64,000 nucleotides of DNA from an uncultured Maribacter sp. (GCA_947493885.1 CANLTE010000005.1:62001-126000); one strand, 5' to 3'; positions 7,735 to 17,898 are shown, numbered from the stretch's first letter. A program made the numbers and translations. The notes: generated by a model not told the origin, from the letters alone.

Positions 7735-10700
7735 TTATGCTGTTACTAATAATGCTGATTCTAGAATACTTTTTACTTCAGGTTTACAGCTACCGCAACC
7801 AAGACCTGCACCTGTTTGTGCACATAGTTTGGGGAAATCTGTACATCCACCCTCAATGGCATCTTGAATATTACCTTCTCCTACCTGACTACATGAACAT
7901 ACCAATTTCCCTTTTAAAGGTTCAGTATTTGTTGCTCCTCTCAGTAATTCTTCACGCTTCTCTGACAATTCAATTTCTTCCTCAATAAGCCTTTTAAACT
8001 CAGCAAACTCATTTTTATCACCCATTAAAATAGCGCCTTTCAATGTATCGTCTTTTACAATACATTTTTTGTAAAAACGCTTACTTACGTCCATTAAAAT
8101 TATTTCTTCGTAACTGGAATCTCCTGCGGGTGTATTTACCATACCTATACTACACAACTCCAGATTTTCAAACTTTAAAATATTCATAAGTACAGAACCT
8201 TGGTATATACTTCCTAAATCCCCAAGGATGTATTTTGCCGCAATATCTGCTTGTTGTTCGGCTGCAGAAGTAATACCAAAGAGCGAATTTTCAAATTCTG
8301 CTATTTCACCCAAAGCAAAAATAGAAGGGTCACTTGTTTGTAAATACGGATTCACTTTTACTCCACGTCCTAATTTTAAGTTAGCATCTCTGGCAAGTTC
8401 TACATTAGGTCTTGTACCTATTGCATAAACTATTGCATTACAACGTACCGTTCTACCAGTTTTTAGACTTACCATTAGCGAATGCTCACTATCTCGATCC
8501 TCAAAAACAGTACTTACCTCATTATCGTAGTACACTTTTATGCCTCTTTCTGCAACGTCTTCTGCTAATAATCTGCTAGCTACACGATCTAATTGACGCT
8601 CCATTAAGCGTGGTGCACGCTGTATTATACTTATGTTAATATTAATTTTTTTCAATGCAGCAGCTAACTCCAGACCTAAAAGTCCTCCACCTGCAATTAC
8701 AACATGTTGTTCATTTGCTGGTAAACCTGTTTCCTCTAAATATCTACGCATTCTATCTGCATCTCCACGCTCTCGCATAGTAAAGGCTCCTGGCATATCC
8801 ATTGGAATTTCGTTTGGCACAAAAGCCCTGCTTCCTGTTGCCATTACCAGCAAGTCATATGAATGTACATTTCCTAAATCATCAGTAACTTGTTTTTCCT
8901 CTGGTGAAACTTTTTGTATTCCGTTACTAGGATATAGCTGTACATTGAGTTTTTCTAACTCCCCTTTTTTAAGTTTTTCAAGAGCTTCCCAAGAAAGTTC
9001 TTCATTAATATATTCTGGAAGTAAAACTCTATTGTAAAATGGGAAAGCCTCTTTAGAAAAAACATGAAGCTCATCTAGTTCGTTATTTTCCCTATATGTT
9101 TGTATAAAACGGTAAGCAGCTGCTCCTGCACCAACTACAACTATTTTTTGTTTTTCTTTTTCGTACTTAGTTACCTCAACAGCACAATATTTAAAATCTG
9201 GCTCCTTAGAAACCGGGTCAACAACATCATTGGTAAGATTATTTGCTCTACCAAAATTACTATTCAAAATTTTACCCCAGTGCATAGGCAAAAACACAAC
9301 TTTTTCTCGAATATCAAAATTGACCTTTACTTTTACCTGTACTTCTCCTCTTCTACTTTTTACAACAGCAATATCGCCATCTTGTAGTCCTCTTAAATAT
9401 GCATCTACTTTATTTATTTCTAAATATGGCATGGGAATATGGGTAAGTAAACGTTTTACTTTTCCTGTTTTTGTTCTGGTATGCCATTGATCACGAACTC
9501 TACCCGTATTTAAAATTAATGGATACTCTTTATTAGTCTCTTCTGACTGATTATATAAATTAACTGGTGCATTAAATTGTGCTTTTACAGAAGAGGTATA
9601 AAACAATTTATCTTGAAAAAGTCTTGCGGTGCCTTTATGTGTTCTATGAGGTACTGGCCATTGAAAACTACCTTCATTTTGTAAACGATCATATGAAAGT
9701 CCAGACACATCAATATTGGTTCCTTTGGTCATTAAGCAATACTCGTCATAAACCTCACTAGCACTTTCATAATTAAATCCAGGGAAATTCATTTTTTGAG
9801 CAAAACGCCATAATATTTCTACATCAGGTAGGGCTTCTCCTGGGGCATCAATAACCTTAGGCAAGTAACTAATTCTACGCTCGGAATTAGTCATCGTGCC
9901 TTCTTTTTCTAACCATCCTGCTGCTGGCAAAAGCAAATCAGCATACTTTGTTGTTTCCGAATTATGTGAAATATCTTGAACAACAACAAAACTTGCTTTT
10001 TTAAGTGCTCTGTCTACCTTATTTGCATTAGGCATACTTACTACAGGGTTTGTACATATTACCCATATGGCTTTTAACTTCCCGCTATCCAATGCATCAA
10101 ACATTTCGGTAGCGGTATATCCTGGATTAGGGCTAATATCCTTACCTCCCCAATATGTTGCTACTTCTTTTCGGTGTTCTGGATTATTTAAATCTTTGTG
10201 AACTGCTAATAAATTTGCCATTCCTCCAACTTCTCGACCTCCCATGGCATTGGGTTGACCGGTAAGTGAGAATGGACCTGAACCTGGCTTTCCTATTTGA
10301 CCTGTTAGCAGTGATAAATTCAAAAGCGATACATTTTTATCTACACCAACAATACTCTGGTTTAACCCCATGGTCCACATACTAATAAAACCACTTGCTT
10401 CTCCAATAAAACTTGCTGCTCTTTTAATCTCCTCAGAAGTTACACCGCATTTTTCCGCTGCCTGTCTAATCGTTAATTGAAATGCACTTTCTTTACATGC
10501 ATCAAAATTTACAGTATGCTTTTTAATAAAGGCTTTATCAATTTTATTTTTTTCTATAAGCCATCTTGCAATAGCATTAAAAAGAATAATATCTGTTCCA
10601 GGTATTATCTGAAGATGTAAGTCTGCAGAAGCGCACGTTTGAGTTTTACGTGGATCAACAACTATAATTTTCACATTAGGATTATTCTCTTTATGTTTTT

Positions 10701-11265
10701 CTAAACGTCTAAATAAAATAGGGTGACACCAAGCTGGGTTAGCTCCTGCAATTAAAAAACAATCACCAAGTTCTATATCTTCGTAGGCGATTGGCACAGA
10801 ATCTTCGCCTATTGTTTTTTTATATCCAACTACCGCAGAACTCATACAAAGCCTGGAATTAGTGTCAATATTATTACTTCCTATAAATCCTTTTATGATT
10901 TTGTTTGCCAAATAATACTCTTCCGTCAAACACTGACCAGAAACATAAAAGCCAACACTATCTGGCCCATGTTTATCAATAATACTTTTAAAAACTGCTG
11001 CAGCCCGATCCAAAGCGGTGTCCCAAGTTACTTTTTGTAGGGGATGGTTTTTACTCCAACGCATTTCAGGATGCAAAATACGATCAGTAGTATTTTGAGC
11101 AACATAGTTAAGATTCATTCCTTTAGAACACAACATTCCTTTGTTCACAGGGTACTGTTCATCCCCGCTTACACTTATAGTTCCCTTAGAATCCACTTCC
11201 ACATTAATGCCGCAACCTACTCCACAGTAGCTACAAATAGTTTTATGAATCTTCTTTTCTTGCAT
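7735..11265 (-). CDS. nasA: Assimilatory nitrate reductase: molybdopterin catalytic domain fused to an FAD/NAD(P)H reductase and a BFD-like 2Fe-2S domain
   Basis: The 1176-residue cytoplasmic enzyme should reduce nitrate to nitrite. Residues 1-700 form a bis-MGD oxidoreductase with a 4Fe-4S site (C11, C14, C18, C46) and a likely molybdenum ligand Cys140 in RLCMSSAV, as in NasA. A pyridine-nucleotide-disulfide reductase domain follows (about 705-1080, GAGAAAY and ATGSRAF), like NasB and the N-terminus of NirB. A BFD-like domain closes the chain (CSCS near 1120, CGSC near 1158). In Bacillus and Klebsiella the catalytic and reductase parts are separate proteins; here one chain could pass electrons from NAD(P)H to Mo. 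A perfect 16-bp palindrome lies 52 bases upstream of the start. Confidence 0.88.
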   Translation of the reverse strand: MQEKKIHKTICSYCGVGCGINVEVDSKGTISVSGDEQYPVNKGMLCSKGMNLNYVAQNTTDRILHPEMRWSKNHPLQKVTWDTALDRAAAVFKSIIDKHGPDSVGFYVSGQCLTEEYYLANKIIKGFIGSNNIDTNSRLCMSSAVVGYKKTIGEDSVPIAYEDIELGDCFLIAGANPAWCHPILFRRLEKHKENNPNVKIIVVDPRKTQTCASADLHLQIIPGTDIILFNAIARWLIEKNKIDKAFIKKHTVNFDACKESAFQLTIRQAAEKCGVTSEEIKRAASFIGEASGFISMWTMGLNQSIVGVDKNVSLLNLSLLTGQIGKPGSGPFSLTGQPNAMGGREVGGMANLLAVHKDLNNPEHRKEVATYWGGKDISPNPGYTATEMFDALDSGKLKAIWVICTNPVVSMPNANKVDRALKKASFVVVQDISHNSETTKYADLLLPAAGWLEKEGTMTNSERRISYLPKVIDAPGEALPDVEILWRFAQKMNFPGFNYESASEVYDEYCLMTKGTNIDVSGLSYDRLQNEGSFQWPVPHRTHKGTARLFQDKLFYTSSVKAQFNAPVNLYNQSEETNKEYPLILNTGRVRDQWHTRTKTGKVKRLLTHIPMPYLEINKVDAYLRGLQDGDIAVVKSRRGEVQVKVKVNFDIREKVVFLPMHWGKILNSNFGRANNLTNDVVDPVSKEPDFKYCAVEVTKYEKEKQKIVVVGAGAAAYRFIQTYRENNELDELHVFSKEAFPFYNRVLLPEYINEELSWEALEKLKKGELEKLNVQLYPSNGIQKVSPEEKQVTDDLGNVHSYDLLVMATGSRAFVPNEIPMDMPGAFTMRERGDADRMRRYLEETGLPANEQHVVIAGGGLLGLELAAALKKININISIIQRAPRLMERQLDRVASRLLAEDVAERGIKVYYDNEVSTVFEDRDSEHSLMVSLKTGRTVRCNAIVYAIGTRPNVELARDANLKLGRGVKVNPYLQTSDPSIFALGEIAEFENSLFGITSAAEQQADIAAKYILGDLGSIYQGSVLMNILKFENLELCSIGMVNTPAGDSSYEEIILMDVSKRFYKKCIVKDDTLKGAILMGDKNEFAEFKRLIEEEIELSEKREELLRGATNTEPLKGKLVCSCSQVGEGNIQDAIEGGCTDFPKLCAQTGAGLGCGSCKPEVKSILESALLVTA

Positions 11266-11316
11266 CGTTTTTGTATTATTGAATAACCCAATTTAGAAAG
11301 TGGAAAGGTATAAAAT

Positions 11317-11332
11317 TACGTATTAATACGTA
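11317..11332. promoter_or_regulatory. Perfect 16-bp palindromic operator upstream of the nitrate reductase operon
   Basis: TACGTATTAATACGTA is its own reverse complement. Read as heptamers it is TACGTAT-TA-ATACGTA, the 7-2-7 layout of NarL sites. On the minus strand it is followed directly by ATTTTA, so the final TA plus the next six bases resembles a TAnnTTTG -7 box with one mismatch. The same motif recurs before the other nitrate-island units. Confidence 0.75.
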
Positions 11333-11491
11333 GTAATTAATCCATAATAGTAAGGGGTATATTTAAAAGAATTCTCAAAAAGAAAAGTTTAAATCACCAT
11401 ATTTTCATTGAATTTCTTTTGTTTGTTCCTTTTTTGGCATAAAAAAAAGAAGCCTTTATTACAAACAAAAAGACCTAAATTAAATACGCTT

Positions 11492-12166
11492 TTACACTAA
11501 GTTGTGTTGTCTTGCTTTTTTGGAAAGGTCTATTAAATTTTTAACTTCCATTTTACGCATTAGATTAAAACGATGGGTTTCAATAGTACGCTTGCTATTC
11601 TGTAATTGCTCAGATATTTGCTTATTTGTTAGTCCTGATAAAACTAATTGCAATACTTTTAATTCTTTATTTGTTAAATCAAAGTGATTATCTTTTTTCT
11701 TTTCTTCAGTGTTTTTAACAGCAACTGTGTTTTTTGGGCTTAATAAATTATTCACCAATACATTGGAAATATCCCCACTAAAGTACTTGCCTCCATTTTG
11801 AACGGTATGTATTGCCTTTAAAAACTCTTCTTTTCCTGTATCCTTTAGCAAATATCCTTTGGCACCAGCGCTAACTGATTTTAAAATATACTCCTCAGAA
11901 TCATGCATAGAAAGAATAATACAATTAATACCTATGCCTTGTTTGTTAAGTTCGGAGACCGCATCAATACCATTCATTTCTGGCATACGAATGTCAATGA
12001 TAAGCAAATCTGGTGCTAAATCTTTCACCATAGTTATTGCTTCTAAACCGTTAGAAGCTTCACCTATTACTTCCAAATCCGATTCACTTTCTATAAGAGA
12101 CCGTATTCCGTCTCTTACCAATGAATGGTCATCTGCTAAAACAATACGTATTTTAAGTTGCGACAT
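11492..12166 (-). CDS. NarL/FixJ-family response regulator
   Basis: The 224-residue protein has a receiver (residues 1-125; acidic pair DD12-13, phospho-acceptor Asp58 in IIDIRMPEMNG, Lys in LLKDTG) and a LuxR-type HTH (about 158-220; LTNKELKVLQLVLSGLTNKQIS, then SKRTIETHRFNLMRK). It has no kinase beside it. The only kinase of the matching HisKA_3 type in the window is the NarX-like gene at 28899, so the two probably form a split nitrate-responsive pair. It is the leading candidate for binding the 7-2-7 palindromes of the island, and one such site lies in its own promoter. Confidence 0.85.
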   Translation of the reverse strand: MSQLKIRIVLADDHSLVRDGIRSLIESESDLEVIGEASNGLEAITMVKDLAPDLLIIDIRMPEMNGIDAVSELNKQGIGINCIILSMHDSEEYILKSVSAGAKGYLLKDTGKEEFLKAIHTVQNGGKYFSGDISNVLVNNLLSPKNTVAVKNTEEKKKDNHFDLTNKELKVLQLVLSGLTNKQISEQLQNSKRTIETHRFNLMRKMEVKNLIDLSKKARQHNLV

Positions 12167-12185
12167 TCTTATAAATATATACGTA

Positions 12186-12227
12186 CAAATATATTAAAAT
12201 TAATAGGAGAGTACGTAGTTATTTTTA
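12186..12227 (-). promoter_or_regulatory. Promoter of the NarL-like gene with a degenerate operator
   Basis: On the minus strand TATATTTG (12193-12186) fits the Bacteroidota -7 consensus TAnnTTTG. A degenerate operator at 12212-12227 (TACGTAGTTATTTTTA on the plus strand) is centred about 40 bases before the expected transcript start. Autoregulation is inferred. Confidence 0.5.
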
Positions 12228-12296
12228 TTATCAAAAAAGCTACCATAACGTACAAATAGTTATGATAGCTTTACATCAAAACAAAGTAATTTTTTA

Positions 12297-13553
12297 TTAT
12301 TGCGCCTTAGCGGTATTTAAAAACTTAGGCTTAATAATCAACATTGCCCATGCCCAATTCTGAGTACTTTTTGCTTCTGGGTTTCCTGCTGGATTAGGAA
12401 AATCATCGCTTTCAAAAAATTGTGAATATCCAGCAACTAATTTGTAGCCTTTAAATGCTTTTGCAATTACCAAATCTATTTCTTGTCCAAGAGAGTTTTT
12501 AGCTCTAGACTCTTCCTTAAAAGTATGCCCTTTTAGCGTTAAGTTGTAACCTTTTCCTAATTTAAAACTTGCACCAAGGTTAAAATCTACTAAACCACTA
12601 CCAATAGCATGATTACCTACGTAAAACCTATCCATTAAACCATTGAATTTATGATTTGTACCATATAATGGAAAAAATGCAGCAGAGTCATCTTTTGTTC
12701 CAGAAATTATTTCTGCACCTGCCATTAATGCTATTTTTTCGGATGTTTTAAGGTTAGCATTTAAACTAACTAGGTAAGCTCCTTTAACATCTACATCACC
12801 TACTCTTTGTCCGTCTTGTAGGTAAGCATTTGCAGCTAATCCTAACTTTCCAAACTTAGCTTTTGCATGTATACCAGCTGTTAGTAAACTAGATTTATCT
12901 TCAGTTCCTGCTTGAAAAGTTGTATTCATTACTAAACCACTTAAACTAACTTTTCCGAAGGTTTTATTAGCATGTATAAAAGCTAAATCTCTGTATGAAA
13001 AAAGTAATGCGGTATCATAAATATTATCTCCTAAAGTGTTAAGCGAGTATCCTGCATCAAGAGCAAATCCGCTATCTTTAAACTTAATAATACCAACATC
13101 ATGAGTACGTGCTTGTTGTGCCCAACCTAAGCCACCAAGAATCCTTTGATCGTCATATGATAACGGTTGTCTACCAAGTTTAAAACTCCATTTATCAGAA
13201 AGTTTTAAATCTGCCCATGCTTCTTGAACTCTAAAGTTTCCATTTCCGGCAGCTGAAATTTGAGTTCTATCTCCAAATTGAAACACTTCTTGAATTCCTA
13301 CATACAATGTATATCCTTCCGCCTTGTATTTGCTATTTAAAGCAACTCTTACCGATGTTCCTAAAAAAGCATCTGTTCCCTCACGACCAGACAAATTTCC
13401 TGCTGGCGAGGCCGCTGCTGGTTGGTATCTATAATTGAATCCGTTATTGAATAATTCTGCTCGTGGTCTAAATTCTCCTTCAAGAGTAAATTGAGAAAAT
13501 CCTAATTGAATAGCGAAAAGCGCTAATCCTAAAATCAAATATTGCTTCTTCAT
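12297..13553 (-). CDS. Outer-membrane beta-barrel porin of the alginate-export-like type
   Basis: The 418-residue protein starts with a signal peptide (MKKQYLILGLALFAIQLGFSQ). It continues as alternating amphipathic beta strands with the usual features of the alginate_exp/AlgE-like barrel family (KLGRQPLSYDDQRILGG near residue 125, FKDSGFALDAGYSL, LGASFKLGKGYNLTLKGH). It is the last gene of the run that starts with the nitrate-binding lipoprotein, 99 bases after the ATPase gene. The position suggests that it lets nitrate or nitrite through the outer membrane for the ABC importer. The family itself does not prove that substrate. Confidence 0.72.
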   Translation of the reverse strand: MKKQYLILGLALFAIQLGFSQFTLEGEFRPRAELFNNGFNYRYQPAAASPAGNLSGREGTDAFLGTSVRVALNSKYKAEGYTLYVGIQEVFQFGDRTQISAAGNGNFRVQEAWADLKLSDKWSFKLGRQPLSYDDQRILGGLGWAQQARTHDVGIIKFKDSGFALDAGYSLNTLGDNIYDTALLFSYRDLAFIHANKTFGKVSLSGLVMNTTFQAGTEDKSSLLTAGIHAKAKFGKLGLAANAYLQDGQRVGDVDVKGAYLVSLNANLKTSEKIALMAGAEIISGTKDDSAAFFPLYGTNHKFNGLMDRFYVGNHAIGSGLVDFNLGASFKLGKGYNLTLKGHTFKEESRAKNSLGQEIDLVIAKAFKGYKLVAGYSQFFESDDFPNPAGNPEAKSTQNWAWAMLIIKPKFLNTAKAQ

Positions 13554-13569
13554 ATTTATTTATTTAAAT

Positions 13570-13596
13570 ACCCAAAAGTATTTTTTTTACTTGGGT
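13570..13596. promoter_or_regulatory. Hairpin in the gap between the ATPase and porin genes
   Basis: ACCCAA and TTGGGT form a stem, extended by GTA/TAC past a small AA bulge, around a loop of eight T. It may be an attenuator or an mRNA-processing structure that sets the porin level relative to the transporter. Confidence 0.3.
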
Positions 13597-13652
13597 CAAT
13601 TAATGATAGTTATCAGTTTTTGTGGTTATTAATTATGTAGTACTTTATTTTA

Positions 13653-14480
13653 TTAATGCTCTAAAAAATCTATTAAATGTTTTCTGTATTCGTAATAGTC
13701 ATTGTGCTCTAAAACCGATTTTCTGGTTCTAGGTCGTTCAAAATCTATATTCAAAATATCTCCAATTTTCGCTTTTGGGCCACTTGTCATCATTACAACA
13801 CGATCCGCTAAAAAAATGGCCTCATCCACATCATGGGTAATCATAACTGCAGTTATTTTTTCTTTATTCCATATCTCAATAAGTATATCTTGTAATTCCC
13901 CTCGAGTTAAAGAATCTAACATTCCAAAGGGCTCATCTAACAATAATACTTTAGGTTTTATCGCAAACGCCCTAGCAATACCAACACGCTGCTGCATCCC
14001 TTGAGAAAGCGCTATTGCCTTTTTATCAAAAGAACCATCAAGACCTACTTTATGTAAATAGTATTTTGCAATATCCTTACGTTCCTTTTTTGATGCGTGC
14101 GGAAATACCTGATTTACTCCAAGTAGTACGTTTTCTAAAGCAGTCATCCATGGCATAAGACTTGGTGATTGAAAAATTACCCCTCGATCTGGTCCAGGCC
14201 CTTTAACTGGGTTCCCTAAAACAGCAATATTACCTCCAGAAATAGGGTTTAACCCCGCTATCATAGAAAGCATTGTTGTTTTTCCACACCCAGAATGCCC
14301 AATTATGGTAATAAATTCCTCCTTCATAATTTGAAGGTTTAAATCTTCTAAAACCACATAGTCTCCCTTTGGAGTTGGATACACCTTTTTAAGATTATGC
14401 AAATCCAACATTACTTTAGAAGGGTATTGAATTCCGTTTTCTGAAATTATTGTTTCGGTATTTGTACTTAACGTTTCCAT
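13653..14480 (-). CDS. nrtD: Nitrate ABC transporter ATP-binding protein (NrtD-like)
   Basis: The 275-residue protein has Walker A GHSGCGKT (about residue 57), a Q-loop in [10 protein letters not shown], signature-region [14 protein letters not shown], Walker [10 protein letters not shown] and the switch His in MITHDVDEA. The [14 protein letters not shown] and [13 protein letters not shown] segments match the NrtD/TauB/SsuB branch for nitrate-type importers. The signature reads LSQGM where most relatives have LSGGM. It lies 22 bases after the first ATPase gene; the two ATPases probably form a heterodimer under the NrtB permease. Confidence 0.85.
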   Translation of the reverse strand: METLSTNTETIISENGIQYPSKVMLDLHNLKKVYPTPKGDYVVLEDLNLQIMKEEFITIIGHSGCGKTTMLSMIAGLNPISGGNIAVLGNPVKGPGPDRGVIFQSPSLMPWMTALENVLLGVNQVFPHASKKERKDIAKYYLHKVGLDGSFDKKAIALSQGMQQRVGIARAFAIKPKVLLLDEPFGMLDSLTRGELQDILIEIWNKEKITAVMITHDVDEAIFLADRVVMMTSGPKAKIGDILNIDFERPRTRKSVLEHNDYYEYRKHLIDFLEH

Positions 14481-14502
14481 ACTTCTACTGTTTAAATATT
14501 AA

Positions 14503-15342
14503 CTATGCTACAAAACTTTTAGGACTAATTTCTGGTAGCTCATACGTTTCATCAGAAACCGATTTTCGCTGTTCTCCTATATCCATTAAATACTCAATAA
14601 TTGCATTTCTAGTTTCTTTGTATTTAGGATTGTCATTCAAGGCGGTTTTATCTCTTGGTCGTCCAATATCAATTTTAAATTCTGGTCCTAAAGTCGCATT
14701 TGGTCCAGGTTTTAAAGGAATAATACGATCTGCCATATATATACCTTCATCAACATCATTGGTAATTAACAAAGCAGTACGTTTATCTTTACTCCATATA
14801 TTTAAAATTTCATCTTGAAGATTCCCTCTAGTCAGCGCATCAAGTGCCCCTAAGGGCTCATCCATAATTATCATTTCTGGATTCATTGCTAACGCTCTTG
14901 CTACTGCAACACGTTGGCGCATTCCTCCTGACAACTCTTTTGGTCTTTTATTAATCGCTGGGGTTAAACTCACCATTTCCACATAATCAGCCACTCTTTT
15001 TTGTAACACTGACTTTTGTTCTTTCGGAAAAGCTTCTTTCACCGCCATGTATACATTTTGCCCTACAGTTAACCATGGTAGCAATGAGTAATTTTGAAAT
15101 ATCACTCCGCGTTCATGACTAGTATCTACAACTGGAATCCCTTTAAAAAGAATCTCCCCGCTTGTTGGCTTTATTAATCCATTAATCAAATTCACCAATG
15201 TTGTTTTTCCACTACCAGTAAACCCTACAATGGCAACAAACTCTCCTTCTTCGATGGTTAAATTAATATTAGATAAAACCTCAGTATCACCAGATTCATC
15301 TCCATACGTTTTGCAAACATTTTTTAATTCTAAGTAAGCCAT
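14503..15342 (-). CDS. nrtC: Nitrate ABC transporter ATP-binding protein (NrtC-like, without the solute-binding extension)
   Basis: The 279-residue protein has Walker A GFTGSGKT (near residue 41), Q-loop [10 protein letters not shown], signature LSGGMRQRV, Walker [13 protein letters not shown] and [15 protein letters not shown], where Asn takes the usual switch-His place as in many NrtC proteins. Cyanobacterial NrtC carries a second NrtA-like domain that senses nitrate; this copy ends right after the ATPase, so that regulatory part is absent. It lies 17 bases after the permease gene in the same operon. Confidence 0.83.
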   Translation of the reverse strand: MAYLELKNVCKTYGDESGDTEVLSNINLTIEEGEFVAIVGFTGSGKTTLVNLINGLIKPTSGEILFKGIPVVDTSHERGVIFQNYSLLPWLTVGQNVYMAVKEAFPKEQKSVLQKRVADYVEMVSLTPAINKRPKELSGGMRQRVAVARALAMNPEMIIMDEPLGALDALTRGNLQDEILNIWSKDKRTALLITNDVDEGIYMADRIIPLKPGPNATLGPEFKIDIGRPRDKTALNDNPKYKETRNAIIEYLMDIGEQRKSVSDETYELPEISPKSFVA

Positions 15343-15359
15343 ACCTTATTTATTTAGGG

Positions 15360-16466
15360 TTATACTCCTTCATTTTTATTAAACGAAACCATGTTTTGAA
15401 TGGTTAGCATAATACGATCTAACAAGAACCCAATAATACCAATAATGAACATTGCTACTATAATTTTTGAGTTAGAGTCTATTGCGCCATTTTGAAATTC
15501 TTCCCAAACAAAAGACCCTAAACCTGGACTCTGAGCCAAAAGTTCAATAGCAATTAATACCATCCAAGCAACGGAAAGTGTGATCCGTAAGCCTGTAAAA
15601 ATTAAAGGCAACGATGATGGAAGAATCACCTTAAAAACCTTTTGCATTGGTCCTAGTTTCAACACTTTTGCAACGTTGATATAATCTTTGTCTACTGATG
15701 ATACTCCCATAGCAGTATTAACAAGGGTAGCCCACATTGCACAAAGTCCGACACTTATAAATGAGATTATAAAAGCACTGTCTGAATTAGAATCTTTAGT
15801 TAGTGTTTTTACAATCATAAAAACTAATAGTAACCATACAACTGGAGAAACAGGTTTAAAAATTTGAATTAACCAATTGAATGAACTGCGTAAAGTTTCG
15901 CTCAAACCAATTACAATACCTATAGGAACCGCAATTAAAAGCGCCAATAAAAATCCAGCAAAAACGGTTTTAAGACTTGTAACAATTTGATCAACAAATG
16001 AAGGTCGACCAGTATATGTTATTGGATCTTTACCCGCTGCAACACGTTTTGCATTCATAGCGGCCGTTTTTTCTTTAAATGCTAATTTATCTGCACTAAT
16101 TACTTTGTGATCTTTAATTAACGTTTTAAAGGAAGTCCATACCTGAGCAGGAGAAGGCAACGTATTAGGTTGGCAACTTATTTCACCCGATGCAATACAA
16201 GCTTTCATTTCATCTGCTGCTACCTGACCTTGATCTGCCAAAGCCTTTTCTATCTTGTAATTAGCTTCTTTGTTATATAATGCCGAAGCTCCTGCTTGCC
16301 ATATTCCTACAAATAAAACTATGGACAATAATGGTACTATTATTTTCTTTAAAAAATTTATAAAATCTTCTCTCTGTGGTTTACCCGAAAACAACACCGT
16401 AATAGGCTTTAAAAAGCCAAAGCCCATTAACTGTGTTATTTTACTTAATGTTATACTTTGTTTCAT
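15360..16466 (-). CDS. nrtB: Nitrate ABC transporter permease (NrtB-like) with an enlarged N-terminal periplasmic segment
   Basis: The 368-residue inner-membrane permease has a first hydrophobic span near residues 44-62 and then five spans in the C-terminal 200 residues. The EAA-type loop lies at about 270-300 (KVLKLGPMQKVFKVILPSSLPLIFTGLRI), and the ending matches the NrtB/SsuC group. Usual NrtB proteins are about 280 residues. The extra length is a polar stretch at about 65-160 with two cysteines nine residues apart, which should face the periplasm and could form a disulfide. It starts 24 bases after the binding-protein gene and is the only permease gene, so the channel is probably a homodimer. 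Confidence 0.83.
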   Translation of the reverse strand: MKQSITLSKITQLMGFGFLKPITVLFSGKPQREDFINFLKKIIVPLLSIVLFVGIWQAGASALYNKEANYKIEKALADQGQVAADEMKACIASGEISCQPNTLPSPAQVWTSFKTLIKDHKVISADKLAFKEKTAAMNAKRVAAGKDPITYTGRPSFVDQIVTSLKTVFAGFLLALLIAVPIGIVIGLSETLRSSFNWLIQIFKPVSPVVWLLLVFMIVKTLTKDSNSDSAFIISFISVGLCAMWATLVNTAMGVSSVDKDYINVAKVLKLGPMQKVFKVILPSSLPLIFTGLRITLSVAWMVLIAIELLAQSPGLGSFVWEEFQNGAIDSNSKIIVAMFIIGIIGFLLDRIMLTIQNMVSFNKNEGV

Positions 16467-16490
16467 TTTTGTTGTTTTGATGATGATATA

Positions 16491-17861
16491 CTAGTCTTTA
16501 TTACCTATTGCAAAACTGTTGATATATCCTATTGGGTCTTTAGCATCATATGTAGTTCCGTCAATAAAGTCAGATGTTGCTGGTTTGTATCCATCTGTTT
16601 GAGGGATATCTGCTGATGGAATGTGGCCCTCAGCAACTAATAATTTTGCTGCTTTTTCCCAAATATCTGGTCGGTAGATATCCTTAATAGTTTTAGCATA
16701 CCACTCTACTGGCTTAGCCTCTGGAATTTGTCCCCAACGTCTCATTTGGGTTAAAAACCAAGTACCGTCAGAGTAAAAAGGATAAGTTGCGTTGTATTTG
16801 TAAAACACATTAAAGTCTGGCATTGAACGCTTGTCTCCTTTTTCAAATTCAAATGTTCCTGTCATAGAATTTGCAAGTACAGCTTCATCAGCTCCAACGT
16901 ATTGAGACATAGATAATATTTTTACAGCTTCCGCTCTATTTCCAGGCTCATCTAACCATTTACCAGCTCGTATAAGTGCTTTGGTAACTGCTACTGCTGT
17001 ATTTGGATTTTCTTCTACGAACTTTTTCGTCATAACAAATACCTTTTCTGGGTTGTTTTTCCAGATATCATAGTTTGTTGTTACTGGTACTCCAATTCCT
17101 TTAAAAACGGCTTGTTGATTCCATGGCTCCCCAACACAATATCCATAAATAGTACCTGCTTCTAAGGTTGCAGGCATTTGAGGTGGTGGAGTAACAGACA
17201 ATAATACTTCAGCATCAATCTGCCCTTGTACGTTATCAGCAGTGTACATTCCTGGGTGAATTCCTGCCGCAGCCAACCAATATCTTATTTCATAGTTATG
17301 CGTTGATACTGGAAATACCATTCCCATTTTAAATGCCTTTCCGCTATTTTTATATTCGGTAATTACCGGCTTTAATGCATCTGCTTTTATTGGGTGAACA
17401 GGTTTTCCATCTGCTCCTTTTGGCACATTTGGTTTCATTTTTGACCAAACATCATTTGATACTGTAATACCATTTCCGTTTAAATCCATAGAAAAAGGAG
17501 TAACCAATTCAGCTTGTCTGCCGAAGCCTGCTCCAGCTGCTATTGGCTGACCTGCCAACATATGTGAGCCATCTAACTGACCATCTATTACACGATCAAG
17601 AATATTTTTCCAATTGGATTGTGCTTCTACCGAAACAAATAATCCTTCTTCCTCAAAAAAGCCCTTTTCTTTTGCTATGGCTAAAGGCGCCATATCTGTT
17701 AATTTTATAAATCCAAAAGTTAATTGTGGCTTTTCAATTTCTAATCCTGTTGCTTCTTCCTCTGTTGAAGTTTCTACTTTTGCCTTTTTTGCTTTATCTC
17801 CACAAGAGACAACTAGCACAGCTACTAGTAAAAAAATGGTTTTTTTAAACATTGTTGTCAT
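16491..17861 (-). CDS. nrtA: Nitrate/nitrite-binding lipoprotein of an ABC importer (NrtA-like)
   Basis: The 456-residue protein has a lipoprotein signal ([17 protein letters not shown]; the better start may be the second Met at 17852). The body matches the NrtA/CmpA solute-binding family: [21 protein letters not shown] near residues 50-70, an internal [10 protein letters not shown], and [13 protein letters not shown]. It should capture nitrate at the outer face of the inner membrane for NrtBCD. It is the first gene of the operon that continues through the permease, two ATPases and the porin. A palindromic operator begins 22 bases upstream of the first possible start. Confidence 0.87.
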   Translation of the reverse strand: MTTMFKKTIFLLVAVLVVSCGDKAKKAKVETSTEEEATGLEIEKPQLTFGFIKLTDMAPLAIAKEKGFFEEEGLFVSVEAQSNWKNILDRVIDGQLDGSHMLAGQPIAAGAGFGRQAELVTPFSMDLNGNGITVSNDVWSKMKPNVPKGADGKPVHPIKADALKPVITEYKNSGKAFKMGMVFPVSTHNYEIRYWLAAAGIHPGMYTADNVQGQIDAEVLLSVTPPPQMPATLEAGTIYGYCVGEPWNQQAVFKGIGVPVTTNYDIWKNNPEKVFVMTKKFVEENPNTAVAVTKALIRAGKWLDEPGNRAEAVKILSMSQYVGADEAVLANSMTGTFEFEKGDKRSMPDFNVFYKYNATYPFYSDGTWFLTQMRRWGQIPEAKPVEWYAKTIKDIYRPDIWEKAAKLLVAEGHIPSADIPQTDGYKPATSDFIDGTTYDAKDPIGYINSFAIGNKD

Positions 17862-17882
17862 ATCAATAAAATTTAATAATTC

Positions 17883-17898
17883 TACGTATTAGTACTTA
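17883..17898. promoter_or_regulatory. Operator copy upstream of the nitrate ABC transporter operon
   Basis: TACGTATTAGTACTTA matches the island palindrome at 14 of 16 positions with the 7-2-7 layout. On the minus strand it is followed by GAATTA, a poor -7 box, so the promoter here is weaker or differently placed than at narK, cobA and nirB. Confidence 0.55.

Noticed and set aside
9100-9490. Open plus-strand frames inside the nitrate reductase gene
   Set aside because: They mirror the strongly coding minus strand and have low-complexity Phe/Ser/Leu translations without a start context.
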